Assembly: GCF_037975245.1 (NCBI RefSeq)
Contig: NC_092572.1
Coordinates: 16,002,269 to 16,066,268, forward strand
Length of the DNA stretch: 64,000 nucleotides
Direction of reading: 5' to 3'
Source of the DNA: Apostichopus japonicus
Taxonomy: Eukaryota > Echinodermata > Holothuroidea > Aspidochirotida > Stichopodidae
The notes under the pieces were generated by a model, which worked only from the letters and a program-made list of their open reading frames with translations, was not told the DNA's origin and made no database searches. Shown in pieces: positions 1 to 15,000 of the stretch (positions are counted from its first letter, which is position 1; every line of letters starts with the position of its first letter). Made by a program: the position numbers and the translations under genes.

Positions 1-3000
1 CGAGCTGACGATCGAGACTCTCTTTTGCATCCCTGGTTCGAACCCCGGGTGATGACGTCTTTTGCCGATCTTTTACAGCAAGTGCCTGCACGGGGAGCTG
101 TAAGTATTAGTTAATCCACCTAATATCTCAGTCCATACAGTGGCGCGCGATGGCTCGGCGCACTGTACGAGCTGACGATCGAGACTCTCTTTTGCATCCC
201 TGGTTCGAACCCCGGGTGATGACGTCTTTTGCCGATCTTTTACAGCAAGTGCCTGCACGGGAGCTGTAAGTATTAGTTAATCCACCTAATATCTCAGTCC
301 ATACAGTGGCGCGATGGCTCGGCGCACTGTACGAGCTGACGATCGAGACTCTCTTTTGCATCCCTGGTTCGAACCCGGTGATGACGTCTTTTGCCGATCT
401 TTTACTGCAAGTGCCTGCACGGGGAGCTGTAAGTATTAGTTAATCCACCTAATATCTCAGTCCATTACAGTGCGCGATGGCTCGGCGCACTGTACGAGCT
501 GACGATCGAGACTCTCTTTTGCATCCCCTGGTTCGAACCCCGGGTGATGACGTCTTTTGCCGATCTTTTACAGCAAGTGCCTGCACGGGGAGCTGTAAGT
601 ATTAGTTAATCCACCTAATATCTCAGTCCATACAGTGGCGCGATGGCTCGGCGCACTGTACGAGCTGACGATCGAGACTCTCTTTTGCATCCCTGGTTCG
701 AACCCCGGGTGATGACGTCTTTTGCCGATCTTTTACAGCAAGTGCCTGCACGGGGAGCTGTAAGTATTAGTTTAATCCACCTAATATCTCAGTCCATACA
801 GTGGCGCGATGGCTCGGCGCACTGTACGAGCTGACGATCGAGACTCTCTTTTGCATCCCTGGTTCGAACCCCGGGTGATGACGTCTTTTGCCGATCTTTT
901 ACAGCAAGTGCCTGCACGGGGAGCTGTAAGTATTAGTTAATCCACCTAATATCTCAGTCCATACAGTGGCGCGATGGCTCGGCGCACTGTACGAGCTGAC
1001 GATCGAGACTCTCTTTGCATCCCTGGTTCGAACCCCGGGTGATGACGTCTTTTGCCGATCTTTTACAGCAAGTGCCTGCACGGGGAGCTGTAAGTATTAG
1101 TTAATCCACCTAATATCTCAGTCCATACAGTGGCGCGATGGCTCGGCGCACTGTACGAGCTGACGATCGAGACTCTCTTTTGCATCCCTGGTTCGAACCC
1201 CGGGTGATGACGTCTTTTGCCGATCTTTTACAGCAAGTGCCTGCACGGGGAGCTGTAAGTATTAGTTAATCCACCTAATATCTCAGTCCATACAGTGGCG
1301 CGATGGCTCGGCGCACTGTACGAGCTGACGATCGAGACTCTCTTTTGCATCCTGGTTCGAACCCCGGTGGATGACGTCTTTTGCCGATCTTTTACAGCAA
1401 GTGCCTGCACGGGGAGCTGTAAGTATTAGTTAATCCACCTAATATCTCAGTCCATACAGTGCGCGATGGCTCGGCGCACTGTACGAGCTGACGATCGAGA
1501 CTCTCTTTTGCATCCCTGGTTCGAACCCCGGGTGATGACGTCTTTTGCCGATCTTTTACAGCAAGTGCCTGCACGGGGAGCTGTAAGTATTAGTTAATCC
1601 ACCTAATATCTCAGTCCATACAGTGGCGCGATGGCTCGGCGCACTGGTACGAGCTGACGATCGAGACTCTCTTTTGCATCCCTGGTTCGAACCCCGGGTG
1701 ATGACGTCTTTTGCCGATCTTTTACAGCAAGTGCCTGCACGGGGAGCTGTAAGTATTAGTTAATCCACCTAATATCGCAGTCCATACAGAGGCGCGATGG
1801 CTCGGCGCACTGTACGAGCTGACGATCGAGACTCTCTTTGCATCCCTGGTTCGAACCCCGGGTGATGACGTCTTTTGCCGATCTTTTACAGGCAAGTGCC
1901 CTGCACGGGGAGCTGTAAGTATTAGTTACATCCACCTAATATCTCAGTCCATACAGTGGCGCGATGGCTCGGCGCACTGTACGAGCTGACGATCGAGACT
2001 CTCTTTTTGCATCCCTGGTTCGAACCCCCGGGTGATGACGTCTTTTGCCGATCTTTTACAGCAAGTGCCTGCACGGGGAGCTGGTAAGTATTAGTTAATC
2101 CACCTAATATCTCAGTCCATACAGTGGCGCGATGGCTCGGCGCACTGTACGAGCTGACGATCGAGACTCTCTTTTGCATCCCTGGTTCGAACCCCGGGTG
2201 ATGACGTCTTTTGCCGATCTTTTACAGCAAGTGCCTGCACGGGGAGCTGTAAGTATTAGTTAATCCACCTAATATCTCAGTCCATACAGTGGCGCGATGG
2301 CTCGGCGCACTGTACGAGCTGACGATCGAGACTCTCTTTTGCATCCTGGTTCGAACCCCGGGTGATGACGTCTTTTGCCGATCTTTTACAGCAAGTGCCT
2401 GCACGGGGAGCTGTAAGTATTAGTTAATCCACCTAATATCTCAGTCCATACAGTGGCGCGATGGCTCGGCGCACTGTACGAGCTGACGATCGAGACTCTC
2501 TTTTGCATCCCTGGTTCGAACCCCGGGTGATGACGTCTTTTGCCGATCTTTTACAGCAAGTGCCTGCACGGGAGCTGTAAGTATTAGTTAATCCACCTAA
2601 TATCTCAGTCCATACAGTGGCGCGATGGCTCGGCGCACTGTACGAGCTGACGATCGAGACTCTCTTTTGCATCCCTGGTTCGAACCCCGGGTGACTGACG
2701 TCTTTTGCCCGATCTTTTACAGCAAGTGCCTGCACGGGGAGCTGTAAGTATTAGTTAATCCACCTAATATCTCAGTCCATACAGTGGCGCGATGGCTCGG
2801 CGCACTGTACCGAGCTGACGATCGAGACTCTCTTTTGCATCCCTGGTTCGAACCCCGGGTGATGACGTCTTTTGCCGATCTTTTACAGCAAGTGCCTGCA
2901 CGGGGAGCTGTAAGTATTAGTTAATCCACCTAATATCTCAGTCCATACAGTGGCGCGATGGCTCGGCGCACTGTACGAGCTGACGATCGAGACTCTCTTT

Positions 3001-6000
3001 TGCATCCCTGGTTCGAACCCCGGGTGATGACGTCTTTTGCCGATCTTTTACAGCAAGTGCCTGCACGGGGAGCTGTAAGTATTAGTTAATCCACCTAATA
3101 TCTCAGTCCATACAGTGGCGCGATGGCTCGGCGCACTGTACGAGCTGATGATCGAGACTCTCTTTTGCATCCCTGGTTCGAACCCCGGGTGATGACGTCT
3201 TTTGCCGATCTTTTACAGCAAGTGCCTGCACGGGGAGCTGTAAGTATTAGTTAATCCACCTAATATCTCAGTCCATACAGTGGCGCGATGGCTCGGCGCA
3301 CTGTACGAGCTGATGATCGAGACTCTCTTTTGCATCCCTGGTTCGAACCCCGGGTGATGACGTCTTTTGCCGATCTTTTACAGCAAGTGCCTGCACGGGA
3401 GCTGTAAGTATTAGTTAATCCACCTAATATCTCAGTCCATACAGTGGCGCGATGGCTCGGCGCACTGTACGAGCTGATGATCGAGACTCTCTTTTGCATC
3501 CCTGGTTCGAACCCCGGGTGATGACGTCTTTTGCCGATCTTTTACAGCAAGTGCCTGCACGGGGAGCTGTAAGTATTAGTTAATCCACCTAATATCTCAG
3601 TCCATACAGTGGCGCGATGGCTCGGCGCACTGTACGAGCTGATGATCGAGACTCTCTTTTGCATCCCTGGTTCGAACCCCGGGTGATGACGTCTTTTGCC
3701 GATCTTTTACAGCAAGTGCCTGCACGGGGAGCTGTAAGTATTAGTTAATCCACCTAATATCTCAGTCCATACAGTGGCGCGATGGCTCGGCGCACTGTAC
3801 GAGCTGATGATCGAGACTCTCTTTTGCATCCCTGGTTCGAACCCCGGGTGATGACGTCTTTTGCCGATCTTTTACAGCAAGTGCCTGCACGGGGAGCTGT
3901 AAGTATTAGTTAATCCACCTAATATCTCAGTCCATACAGTGGCGCGATGGCTCGGCGCACTGTACGAGCTGATGATCGAGACTCTCTTTTGCATCCCTGG
4001 TTCGAACCCCGGGTGATGACGTCTTTTGCCGATCTTTTACAGCAAGTGCCTGCACGGGGAGCTGTAAGTATTAGTTAATCCACCTAATATCTCAGTCCAT
4101 ACAGTGGCGCGATGGCTCGGCGCACTGTACGAGCTGATGATCGAGACTCTCTTTTGCATCCCTGGTTCGAACCCCGGGTGATGACGTCTTTTGCCGATCT
4201 TTTACAGCAAGTGCCTGCACGGGGAGCTGTAAGTATTAGTTAATCCACCTAATATCTCAGTCCATACAGTGGCGCGATGGCTCGGCGCACTGTACGAGCT
4301 GATGATCGAGACTCTCTTTGCATCCCTGGTTCGAACCCCGGGTGATGACGTCTTTTGCCGATCTTTTACAGCAAGTGCCTGCACGGGAAGCTGTAAGTAT
4401 TAGTTAATCCACCTAATATCTCAGTCCATACAGTGGCGCGATGGCTCGGCGCACTGTACGAGCTGATGATCGAGACTCTCTTTTGCATCCCTGGTTCGAA
4501 CCCCGGGTGATGACGTCTTTTGCCGATCTTTTACAGCAAGTGCCTGCACGGGGAGCTGTAAGTATTAGTTAAGTCCACACTAATATCTCAGTCCATACAG
4601 TGGCGCGATGGCTCGGCGCACTGTACGAGCTGATGATCGAGACTCTCTTTTGCATCCCTGGTTCGAACCCCGGGTGATGACGTCTTTTGCCGATCTTTTA
4701 CAGCAAGTGCCTGCACGGGGAGCTGTAAGTATTAGTTAATCCACCTAATATCTCAGTCCATACAGTGGCGCGATGGCTCGGCGCACTGTACGAGCTGATG
4801 ATCGAGACTCTCTTTTGCATCCCTGGTTCGAACCCCGGGTGATGACGTCTTTTGCCGATCTTTTACAGCAAGTGCCTGCACGGGGAGCTGTAAGTATTAG
4901 TTAATCCACCTAATATCTCAGTCCATACAGTGGCGCGATGGCTCGGCGCACTGTACGAGCTGATGATCGAGACTCTCTTTTGCATCCCTGGTTCGAACCC
5001 CGGGTGATGACGTCTTTTGCCGATCTTTTACAGCAAGTGCCTGCACGGGGAGCTGTAAGTATTAGTTAATCCACCTAATATCTCAGTCATACAGTGGCGC
5101 GATGGCTCGGCGCACTGTACGAGCTGATGATCGAGACTCTCTTTTGCATCCCTGGTTCGAAGCCCGGGTGATGACGTCTTTTGCCGATCTTTTACAGCAA
5201 GTGCCTGCACGGGGAGCTGTAAGTATTAGTTAATCCACCTAATATCTCAGTCCATACAGTGGCGCGATGGCTCGGCGCACTGTACGAGCTGATGATCGAG
5301 ACTCTCTTTTGCATCCCTGGTTCGAACCCCGGGTGATGACGTCTTTTGCCGATCTTTTACAGCAAGTGGCCTGCATGGGGAGCTGTAAGTATTAGTTAAT
5401 CCACCTAATATCTCAGTCCATACAGTGGCGCGATGGCTCGGCGCACTGTACGAGCTGATGATCGAGACTCTCTTTTGCATCCCTGGTTCGAACCCCGGGT
5501 GATGACGTCTTTTGCCGATCTTTTACAGCAAGTGCCTGCACGGGGAGCTGTAAGTATTAGTTAATCCACCTAATATCTCAGTCCATACAGTGGCGCGATG
5601 GCTCGGCGCACTGTACGAGCTGATGATCGAGACTCTCTTTTGCATCCCTGGTTCGAACCCCGGGTGATGACGTCTTTTGCCGATCTTTTACAGCAAGTGC
5701 CTGCACGGGGAGCTGTAAGTATTAGTTAATCCACCTAATATCTCAGTCCATACAGTGGCGCGATGGCTCGGCGCACTGTACGAGCTGATGATCGAGACTC
5801 TCTTTTGCATCCTGGTTCGATTCCCGGGTGATGACGTCTTTTGCCGATCTTTTACAGCAAGTGCCTGCACGGGGAGCTGTAAGTATTAGTTAATCCACCT
5901 AATATCTCAGTCCATACAGTGGCGCGATGGCTCGGCGCACTGTACGAGCTGATGATCGAGACTCTCTTTTGCATCCCTGGTTCGAACCCCGGGTGATGAC

Positions 6001-9000
6001 GTCTTTTGCCGATCTTTTACAGCAAGTGCCTGCACGGGGAGCTGTAAGTATTAGTTAATCCACCTAATATCTCAGTCCATACAGTGGCGCGATGGCTCGG
6101 CGCACTGTACGAGCTGATGATCGAGACTCTCTTTTGCATCCCTGGTTCGAACCCCGGGTGATGACGTCTTTTGCCGATCTTTTACAGCAAGTGCCTGCAC
6201 GGGGAGCTGTAAGTATTAGTTAATCCACCTAATATCTCAGTCCATACAGTGGCGCGATGGCTCGGCGCACTGTACGAGCTGATGATCGAGACTCTCTTTT
6301 GCATCCTGGTTCGAACACCCGGGTGATGACGTCTTTTGCCGATCTTTTACAGCAAGTGCCTGCACGGGGAGCTGTAAGTATTAGTTAATCCACCTAATAT
6401 CTCAGTCCATACAGTGGCGCGATGGCTCGGCGCACTGTACGAGCTGATGATCGAGACTCTCTTTTGCATCCCTGGTTCGAACCCCGGGTGATGACGTCTT
6501 TTGCCGATCTTTTACAGCAAGTGCCTGCACGGGGAGCTGTAAGTATTAGTTAATCCACCTAATATCTCAGTCCATACAGTGGCGCGATGGCTCGGCGCAC
6601 TGTACGAGCTGATGATCGAGACTCTCTTTTGCATCCCTGGTTCGAACCCCGGGTGATGACGTCTTTTGCCGATCTTTTACAGCAAGTGCCTGCACGGGGA
6701 GCTGTAAGTATTAGTTAATCCACCTAATATCTCAGTCCATACAGTGCGCGATGGCTCGGCGCACTGTACGAGCTGATGATCGAGACTCTCTTTTGCATCC
6801 CTGGTTCGATTCCCGGGTGATGACGTCTTTTGCCGATCTTTTACAGCAAGTGCCTGCACGGGGAGCTGTAAGTATTAGTTAATCCACCTAATATCTCAGT
6901 CCATACAGTGGCGCGATGGCTCGGCGCACTGTACGAGCTGATGATCGAGACTCTCTTTTGCATCCCTGGTTCGAACCCCGGGTGATGACGTCTTTTGCCG
7001 ATCTTTTACAGCAAGTGCCTGCACGGGGAGCTGTAAGTATTAGTTAATCCACCTAATATCTCAGTCCATACAGTGGCGCGATGGCTCGGCGCACTGTACG
7101 AGCTGATGATCGAGACTCTCTTTTGCATCCCTGGTTCGATTCCCGGGTGATGACGTCTTTTGCCGATCTTTTACAGCAAGTGCCTGCACGGGGAGCTGTA
7201 AGTATTAGTTAATCCACCTAATATCTCAGTCCATACAGTGGCGCGATGGCTCGGCGCACTGTACGAGCTGATGATCGAGACTCTCTTTTGCATCCCTGGT
7301 TCGAACCCCGGGTGATGACGTCTTTTGCCGATCTTTTTACAGCAAGTGCCTGCACGGGGAGCTGTAAGTATTAGTTAATCCACCTAATATCTCAGTCCAT
7401 ACAGTGGCGCGATGGCTCGGCGCACTGTACGAGCTGATGATCGAGACTCTCTTTTGCATCCCTGGTTCGAACCCCGGGTGATGACGTCTTTTGCCGATCT
7501 TTTACAGCAAGTGCCTGCACGGGGAGCTGTAAGTATTAGTTAATCCACCTAATATCTCAGTCCATACAGTGGCGCGATGGCTCGGCGCACTGTACGAGCT
7601 GATGATCGAGACTCTCTTTTGCATCCCTGGTTCGAACCCCGGGTGATGACGTCTTTTGCCGATCTTTTACAGCAAGTGCTGCACGGGGAGCTGTAAGTAT
7701 TAGTTAATCCACCTAATATCTCAGTCCATACAGTGGCGCGATGGCTCGGCGCACTGTACGAGCTGATGATCGAGACTCTCTTTTGCATCCCTGGTTCGAA
7801 CCCCGGGTGATGACGTCTTTTGCCGATCTTTTACAGCAAGTGCCTGCACGGGGAGCTGTAAGTATTAGTTAATCCACCTAATATCTCAGTCCATACAGTG
7901 GCGCGATGGCTCGGCGCACTGTACGAGCTGATGATCGAGACTCTCTTTTGCATCCCTGGTTCGAAGCCCGGGTGATGACGTCTTTTGCCGATCTTTTACA
8001 GCAAGTGCCTGCACGGGGAGCTGTAAGTATTAGTTAATCCACCTAATATCTCAGTCCATACAGTGGCGCGATGGCTCGGCGCACTGTACGAGCTGATGAT
8101 CGAGACTCTCTTTTGCATCCCTGGTTCGAACCCCGGGTGATGACGTCTTTTGCCGATCTTTACAGCAAGTGCCTGCACGGGGAGCTGTAAGTATTAGTTA
8201 ATCCACCTAATATCTCAGTCCATACAGTGGCGCGATGGCTCGGCGCACTGTACGAGCTGATGATCGAGACTCTCTTTTGCATCCCTGGTTCGAACCCCGG
8301 GTGATGACGTCTTTTGCCGATCTTTTACAGCAAGTGCCTGCACGGGGAGCTGTAAGTATTAGTTAATCCACCTAATATCTCAGTCCATACAGTGGCGCGA
8401 TGGCTCGGCGCACTGTACGAGCTGATGATCGAGACTCTCTTTTGCATCCCTGGTTCGAACCCCGGGTGATGACGTCTTTTGCCGATCTTTTACAGCAAGT
8501 GCCTGCACGGGGAGCTGTAAGTATTAGTTAATCCACCTAATATCTCAGTCCATACAGTGGCGCGATGGCTCGGCGCACTGTACGAGCTGATGATCGAGAC
8601 TCTCTTTTGCATCCCTGGTTCGAACCCCGGGTGATGACGTCTTTTGCCGATCTTTTAACAGCAAGTGCCTGCACGGGGAGCTGTAAGTATTAGTTAATCC
8701 ACCTAATATCTCAGTCCATACAGTGGCGCGATGGCTCGGCGCACTGTACGAGCTGATGATCGAGACTCTCTTTTGCATCCCTGGTTCGATTCCCGGGTGA
8801 TGACGTCTTTTGCCGATCTTTTACAGCAAGTGCCTGCACGGGGAGCTGTAAGTATTAGTTAATCACCTAATATCTCAGTCCATACAGTGGCGCGATGGCT
8901 CGGCGCACTGTACGAGCTGATGATCGAGACTCTCTTTTGCATCCCTGGTTCGAACCCCGGGTGATGACGTCTTTTGCCGATCTTTTACAGCAAGTGCCTG

Positions 9001-12000
9001 CACGGGGAGCTGTAAGTATTAGTTAATCCACCTAATATCTCAGTCCATACAGTGGCGCGATGGCTCGGCGCACTGTACGAGCTGATGATCGAGACTCTCT
9101 TTTGCATCCCTGGTTCGAAGCCCGGGTGATGACGTCTTTTGCCGATCTTTTACAGCAAGTGCCTGCACGGGGAGCTGTAAGTATTAGTTAATCCACCTAA
9201 TATCTCAGTCCATACAGTGGCGCGATGGCTCGGCGCACTGTACGAGCTGATGATCGAGACTCTCTTTTGCATCCCTGGTTCGAAGCCCGGGTGATGACGT
9301 CTTTTGCCGATCTTTTACAGCAAGTGCCTGCACGGGGAGCTGTAAGTATTAGTTAATCCACCTAATATCTCAGTCCATACAGTGGCGCGATGGCTCGGCG
9401 CACTGTACGAGCTGATGATCGAGACTCTCTTTTGCATCCCTGGTTCGAAGCCCGGGTGATGACGTCTTTTGCCGATCTTTTACAGCAAGTGCCTGCACGG
9501 GGAGCTGTAAGTATTAGTTAATCCACCTAATATCTCAGTCCATACAGTGGCGCGATGGCTCGGCGCACTGTACGAGCTGATGATCGAGACTCTCTTTTGC
9601 ATCCCTGGTTCGAACCCCGGGTGATGACGTCTTTTGCCGATCTTTTACAGCAAGTGCCTGCACGGGGAGCTGTAAGTATTAGTTAATCCACCTAATATCT
9701 CAGTCCATACAGTGGCGCGATGGCTCGGCGCACTGTACGAGCTGATGATCGAGACTCTCTTTTGCATCCCTGGTTCGAACCCGGGTGATGACGTCTTTTG
9801 CCGATCTTTTACAGCAAGTGCCTGCACGGGGAGCTGTAAGTATTAGTTAATCCACCTAATATCTCAGTCCATACAGTGGCGCGATGGCTCGGCGCACTGT
9901 ACGAGCTGATGATCGAGACTCTCTGTTGCATCCCTGGTTCGAACCCCGGGTGATGACGTCTTTTGCCGATCTTTTACAGCAAGTGCCTGCACGGGGAGGC
10001 TGTAAGTATTAGTTAATCCACCTAATATCTCAGTCCATACAGTGGCGCGATGGCTCGGCGCACTGTACGAGCTGATGATCGAGACTCTCTTTTGCATCCC
10101 TGGTTCGAACCCCGGGTGATGACGTCTTTTGCCGATCTTTTACAGCAAGTGCCTGCACGGGGAGCTGTAAGTATTAGTTAATCCACCTAATATCTCAGTC
10201 CATACAGTGGCGCGATGGCTCGGCGCACTGTACGAGCTGATGATCGAGACTCTCTTTTGCATCCCTGGTTCGAACCCCGGGTGATGACGTCTTTTGCCGA
10301 TCTTTTACAGCAAGTGCCTGCACGGGGAGCTGTAAGTATTAGTTAATCCACCTAATATCTCAGTCCATACAGTGGCGCGATGGCTCGCGCACTGTACGAG
10401 CTGATGATCGAGACTCTCTTTTGCATCCCTGGTTCGATTCCGGGTGATGACGTCTTTTGCCGATCTTTTACAGCAAGTGCCTGCACGGGGAGCTGTAAGT
10501 ATTAGTTAATCCACCTAATATCTCAGTCCATACAGTGTCGGCGATGGCTCGGCGCACTGTACGAGCTGATGATCGAGACTCTCTTTTGCATCCCTGGTTC
10601 GAACCCCGGGTGATGACGTCTTTTGCCGATCTTTTACAGCAAGTGCCTGCACGGGGAGCTGTAAGTATTAGTTAATCCACCTAATATCTCAGTCCATACA
10701 GTGGCGCGATGGCTCGGCGCACTGTACGAGCTGATGATCGAGACTCTCTTTTGCATCCCTGGTTCGAACCCCGGGTGATGACGTCTTTTGCCGATCTTTT
10801 ACAGCAAGTGCCTGCACGGGGAGCTGTAAGTATTAGTTAATCCACCTAATATCTCAGTCCATACAGTGGCGCGATGGCTCGGCGCACTGTACGAGCTGAT
10901 GATCGAGACTCTCTTTTGCATCCCTGGTTCGAACCCCGGGTGATGACGTCTTTTGCCGATCTTTTACAGCAAGTGCCTGCACGGGGAGCTGTAAGTATTA
11001 GTTAATCCACCTAATATCTCAGTCCATACAGTGGCGCGATGGCTCGGCGCACTGTACGAGCTGATGATCGAGACTCTCTTTTGCATCCCTGGTTCGAACC
11101 CCGGGTGATGACGTCTTTTGCCGATCTTTTACAGCAAGTGCCTGCACGGGGAGCTGTAAGTATTAGTTAATCCACCTAATATCTCAGTCCATACAGTGGC
11201 GCGATGGCTCGGCGCACTGTACGAGCTGATGATCGAGACTCTCTTTTGCATCCCTGGTTCGAACCCCGGGTGATGACGTCTTTTGCCGATCTTTTACAGC
11301 AAGTGCCTGCACGGGGAGCTGTAAGTATTAGTTAATCCACCTAATATCTCAGTCCATACAGTGGCGCGATGGCTCGGCGCACTGTACGAGCTGATGATCG
11401 AGACTCTCTTTTGCATCCCTGGTTCGAACCCCGGGTGATGACGTCTTTTGCCGATCTTTTACAGCAAGTGCCTGCACGGGGAGCTGTAAGTATTAGTTAA
11501 TCCACCTAATATCTCAGTCCATACAGTGGCGCGATGGCTCGGCGCACTGTACGAGCTGATGATCGAGACTCTCTTTTGCATCCCTGGTTCGAACCCCGGG
11601 TGATGACGTCTTTTGCCGATCTTTTACAGCAAGTGCCTGCACGGGGAGCTGTAAGTATTAGTTAATCCACCTAATATCTCAGTCCATACAGTGGCGCGAT
11701 GGCTCGGCGCACTGTACGAGCTGATGATCGAGACTCTCTTTTGCATCCCTGGTTCGAACCCCGGGTGATGACGTCTTTTGCCGATCTTTTACAGAAAGTG
11801 CCTGCACGGGGAGCTGTAAGTATTAGTTAATCCACCTAATATCTCAGTCCATACAGTGGCGCGATGGCTCGGCGCACTGTACGAGCTGATGATCGAGACT
11901 CTCTTTTGCATCCCTGGTTCGAACCCCGGGTGATGACGTCTTTTGCCGATCTTTTACAGCAAGTGCCTGCACGGGGAGCTGTAAGTATTAGTTAATCCAC

Positions 12001-15000
12001 CTAATATCTCAGTCCATACAGTGGCGCGATGGCTCGGCGCACTGTACGAGCTGATGATCGAGACTCTCTTTTGCATCCCTGGTTCGAACCCCGGGTGATG
12101 ACGTCTTTTGCCGATCTTTTACAGCAAGTGCCTGCACGGGGAGCTGTAAGTATTAGTTAATCCACCTAATATCTCAGTCCATACAGTGGCGCGATGGCTC
12201 GGCGCACTGTACGAGCTGATGATCGAGACTCTCTTTTGCATCCCTGGTTCGAACCCCGGGTGATGACGTCTTTTGCCGATCCTTTACAGCAAGTGCCTGC
12301 ACGGGGAGCTGTAAGTATTAGTTAATCCACCTAATATCTCAGTCCATACAGTGGCGCGATGGCTCGGCGCACTGTACGAGCTGATGATCGAGACTCTCTT
12401 TTGCATCCCTGGTTCGATTCCCGGGTGATGACGTCTTTTGCCGATCTTTTACAGCAAGTGCCTGCACGGGGAGCTGTAAGTATTAGTTAATCCACCTAAT
12501 ATCTCAGTCCATACAGTGGCGCGATGGCTCGGCGCACTGTACGAGCTGATGATCGAGACTCTCTTTTGCATCCCTGGTTCGAACCCCGGGTGATGACGTC
12601 TTTTGCCGATCTTTTACAGCAAGTGCCTGCACGGGGAGCTGTAAGTATTAGTTAATCCACCTAATATCTCAGTCCATACAGTGGCGCGATGGCTCGGCGC
12701 ACTGTACGAGCTGATGATCGAGACTCTCTTTTGCATCCCTGGTTCGATTCCCGGGTGATGACGTCTTTTGCCGATCTTTTACAGCAAGTGCCTGCACGGG
12801 GAGCTGTAAGTATTAGTTAATCCACCTAATATCTCAGTCCATACAGTGGCGCGATGGCTCGGCGCACTGTACGAGCTGATGATCGAGACTCTCTTTTGCA
12901 TCCCTGGTTCGATTCCCGGGTGATGACGTCTTTTGCCGATCTTTTACAGCAAGTGCCTGCACGGGGAGCTGTAAGTATTAGTTAATCCACCTAATATCTC
13001 AGTCCATACAGTGGCGCGATGGCTCGGCGCACTGTACGAGCTGATGATCGAGACTCTCTTTTGCATCCCTGGTTCGAACCCCGGGTGATGACGTCTTTTG
13101 CCGATCTTTTACAGCAAGTGCCTGCACGGGGAGCTGTAAGTATTAGTTAATCCACCTAATATCTCAGTCCATACAGTGGCGCGATGGCTCGGCGCACTGT
13201 ACGAGCTGATGATCGAGACTCTCTTTTGCATCCCTGGTTCGAACCCCGGGTGATGACGTCTTTTGCCGATCTTTTACAGCAAGTGCCTGCACGGGGAGCT
13301 GTAAGTATTAGTTAATCCACCTAATATCTCAGTCCATACAGTGGCGCGATGGCTCGGCGCACTGTACGAGCTGATGATCGAGACTCTCTTTTGCATCCCT
13401 GGTTCGAACCCCGGGTGATGACGTCTTTTGCCGATCTTTTACAGCAAGTGCCTGCACGGGGAGCTGTAAGTATTAGTTAATCCACCTAATATCTCAGTCC
13501 ATACAGTGGCGCGATGGCTCGGCGCACTGTACGAGCTGATGATCGAGACTCTCTTTTGCATCCCTGGTTCGATTCCCGGGTGATGACGTCTTTTGCCGAT
13601 CTTTTACAGCAAGTGCCTGCACGGGGAGCTGTAAGTATTAGTTAATCCACCTAATATCTCAGTCCATACAGTGGCGCGATGGCTCGGCGCACTGTACGAG
13701 CTGATGATCGAGACTCTCTTTTGCATCCCTGGTTCGAACCCCGGGTGATGACGTCTTTTGCCGATCTTTTACAGCAAGTGCCTGCACGGGGAGCTGTAAG
13801 TATTAGTTAATCCACCTAATATCTCAGTCCATACAGTGGCGCGATGGCTCGGCGCACTGTACGAGCTGATGATCGAGACTCTCTTTTGCATCCCTGGTTC
13901 GAACCCCGGGTGATGACGTCTTTTGCCGATCTTTTACAGCAAGTGCCTGCACGGGGAGCTGTAAGTATTAGTTAATCCACCTAATATCTCAGTCCATACA
14001 GTGGCGCGATGGCTCGGCGCACTGTACGAGCTGATGATCGAGACTCTCTTTTGCATCCCTGGTTCGAACCCCGGGTGATGACGTCTTTTGCCGATCTTTT
14101 ACAGCAAGTGCCTGCACGGGGAGCTGTAAGTATTAGTTAATCCACCTAATATCTCAGTCCATACAGTGGCGCGATGGCTCGGCGCACTGTACGAGCTGAT
14201 GATCGAGACTCTCTTTTGCATCCCTGGTTCGAACCCCGGGTGATGACGTCTTTTGCCGATCTTTTACAGCAAGTGCCTGCACGGGGAGCTGTAAGTATTA
14301 GTTAATCCACCTAATATCTCAGTCCATACAGTGGCGCGATGGCTCGGCGCACTGTACGAGCTGATGATCGAGACTCTCTTTTGCATCCCTGGTTCGAACC
14401 CCGGGTGATGACGTCTTTTGCCGATCTTTTACAGCAAGTGCCTGCACGGGGAGCTGTAAGTATTAGTTAATCCACCTAATATCTCAGTCCATACAGTGGC
14501 GCGATGGCTCGGCGCACTGTACGAGCTGATGATCGAGACTCTCTTTTGCATCCCTGGTTCGAACCCCGGGTGATGACGTCTTTTGCCGATCTTTTACAGC
14601 AAGTGCCTGCACGGGGAGCTGTAAGTATTAGTTAATCCACCTAATATCTCAGTCCATACAGTGGCGCGATGGCTCGGCGCACTGTACGAGCTGATGATCG
14701 AGACTCTCTTTTGCATCCCTGGTTCGAACCCCGGGTGATGACGTCTTTTGCCGATCTTTTACAGCAAGTGCCTGCACGGGGAGCTGTAAGTATTAGTTAA
14801 TCCACCTAATATCTCAGTCCATACAGTGGCGCGATGGCTCGGCGCACTGTACGAGCTGATGATCGAGACTCTCTTTTGCATCCCTGGTTCGAACCCCGGG
14901 TGATGACGTCTTTTGCCGATCTTTTACAGCAAGTGCCTGCACGGGGAGCTGTAAGTATTAGTTAATCCACCTAATATCTCAGTCCATACAGTGGCGCGAT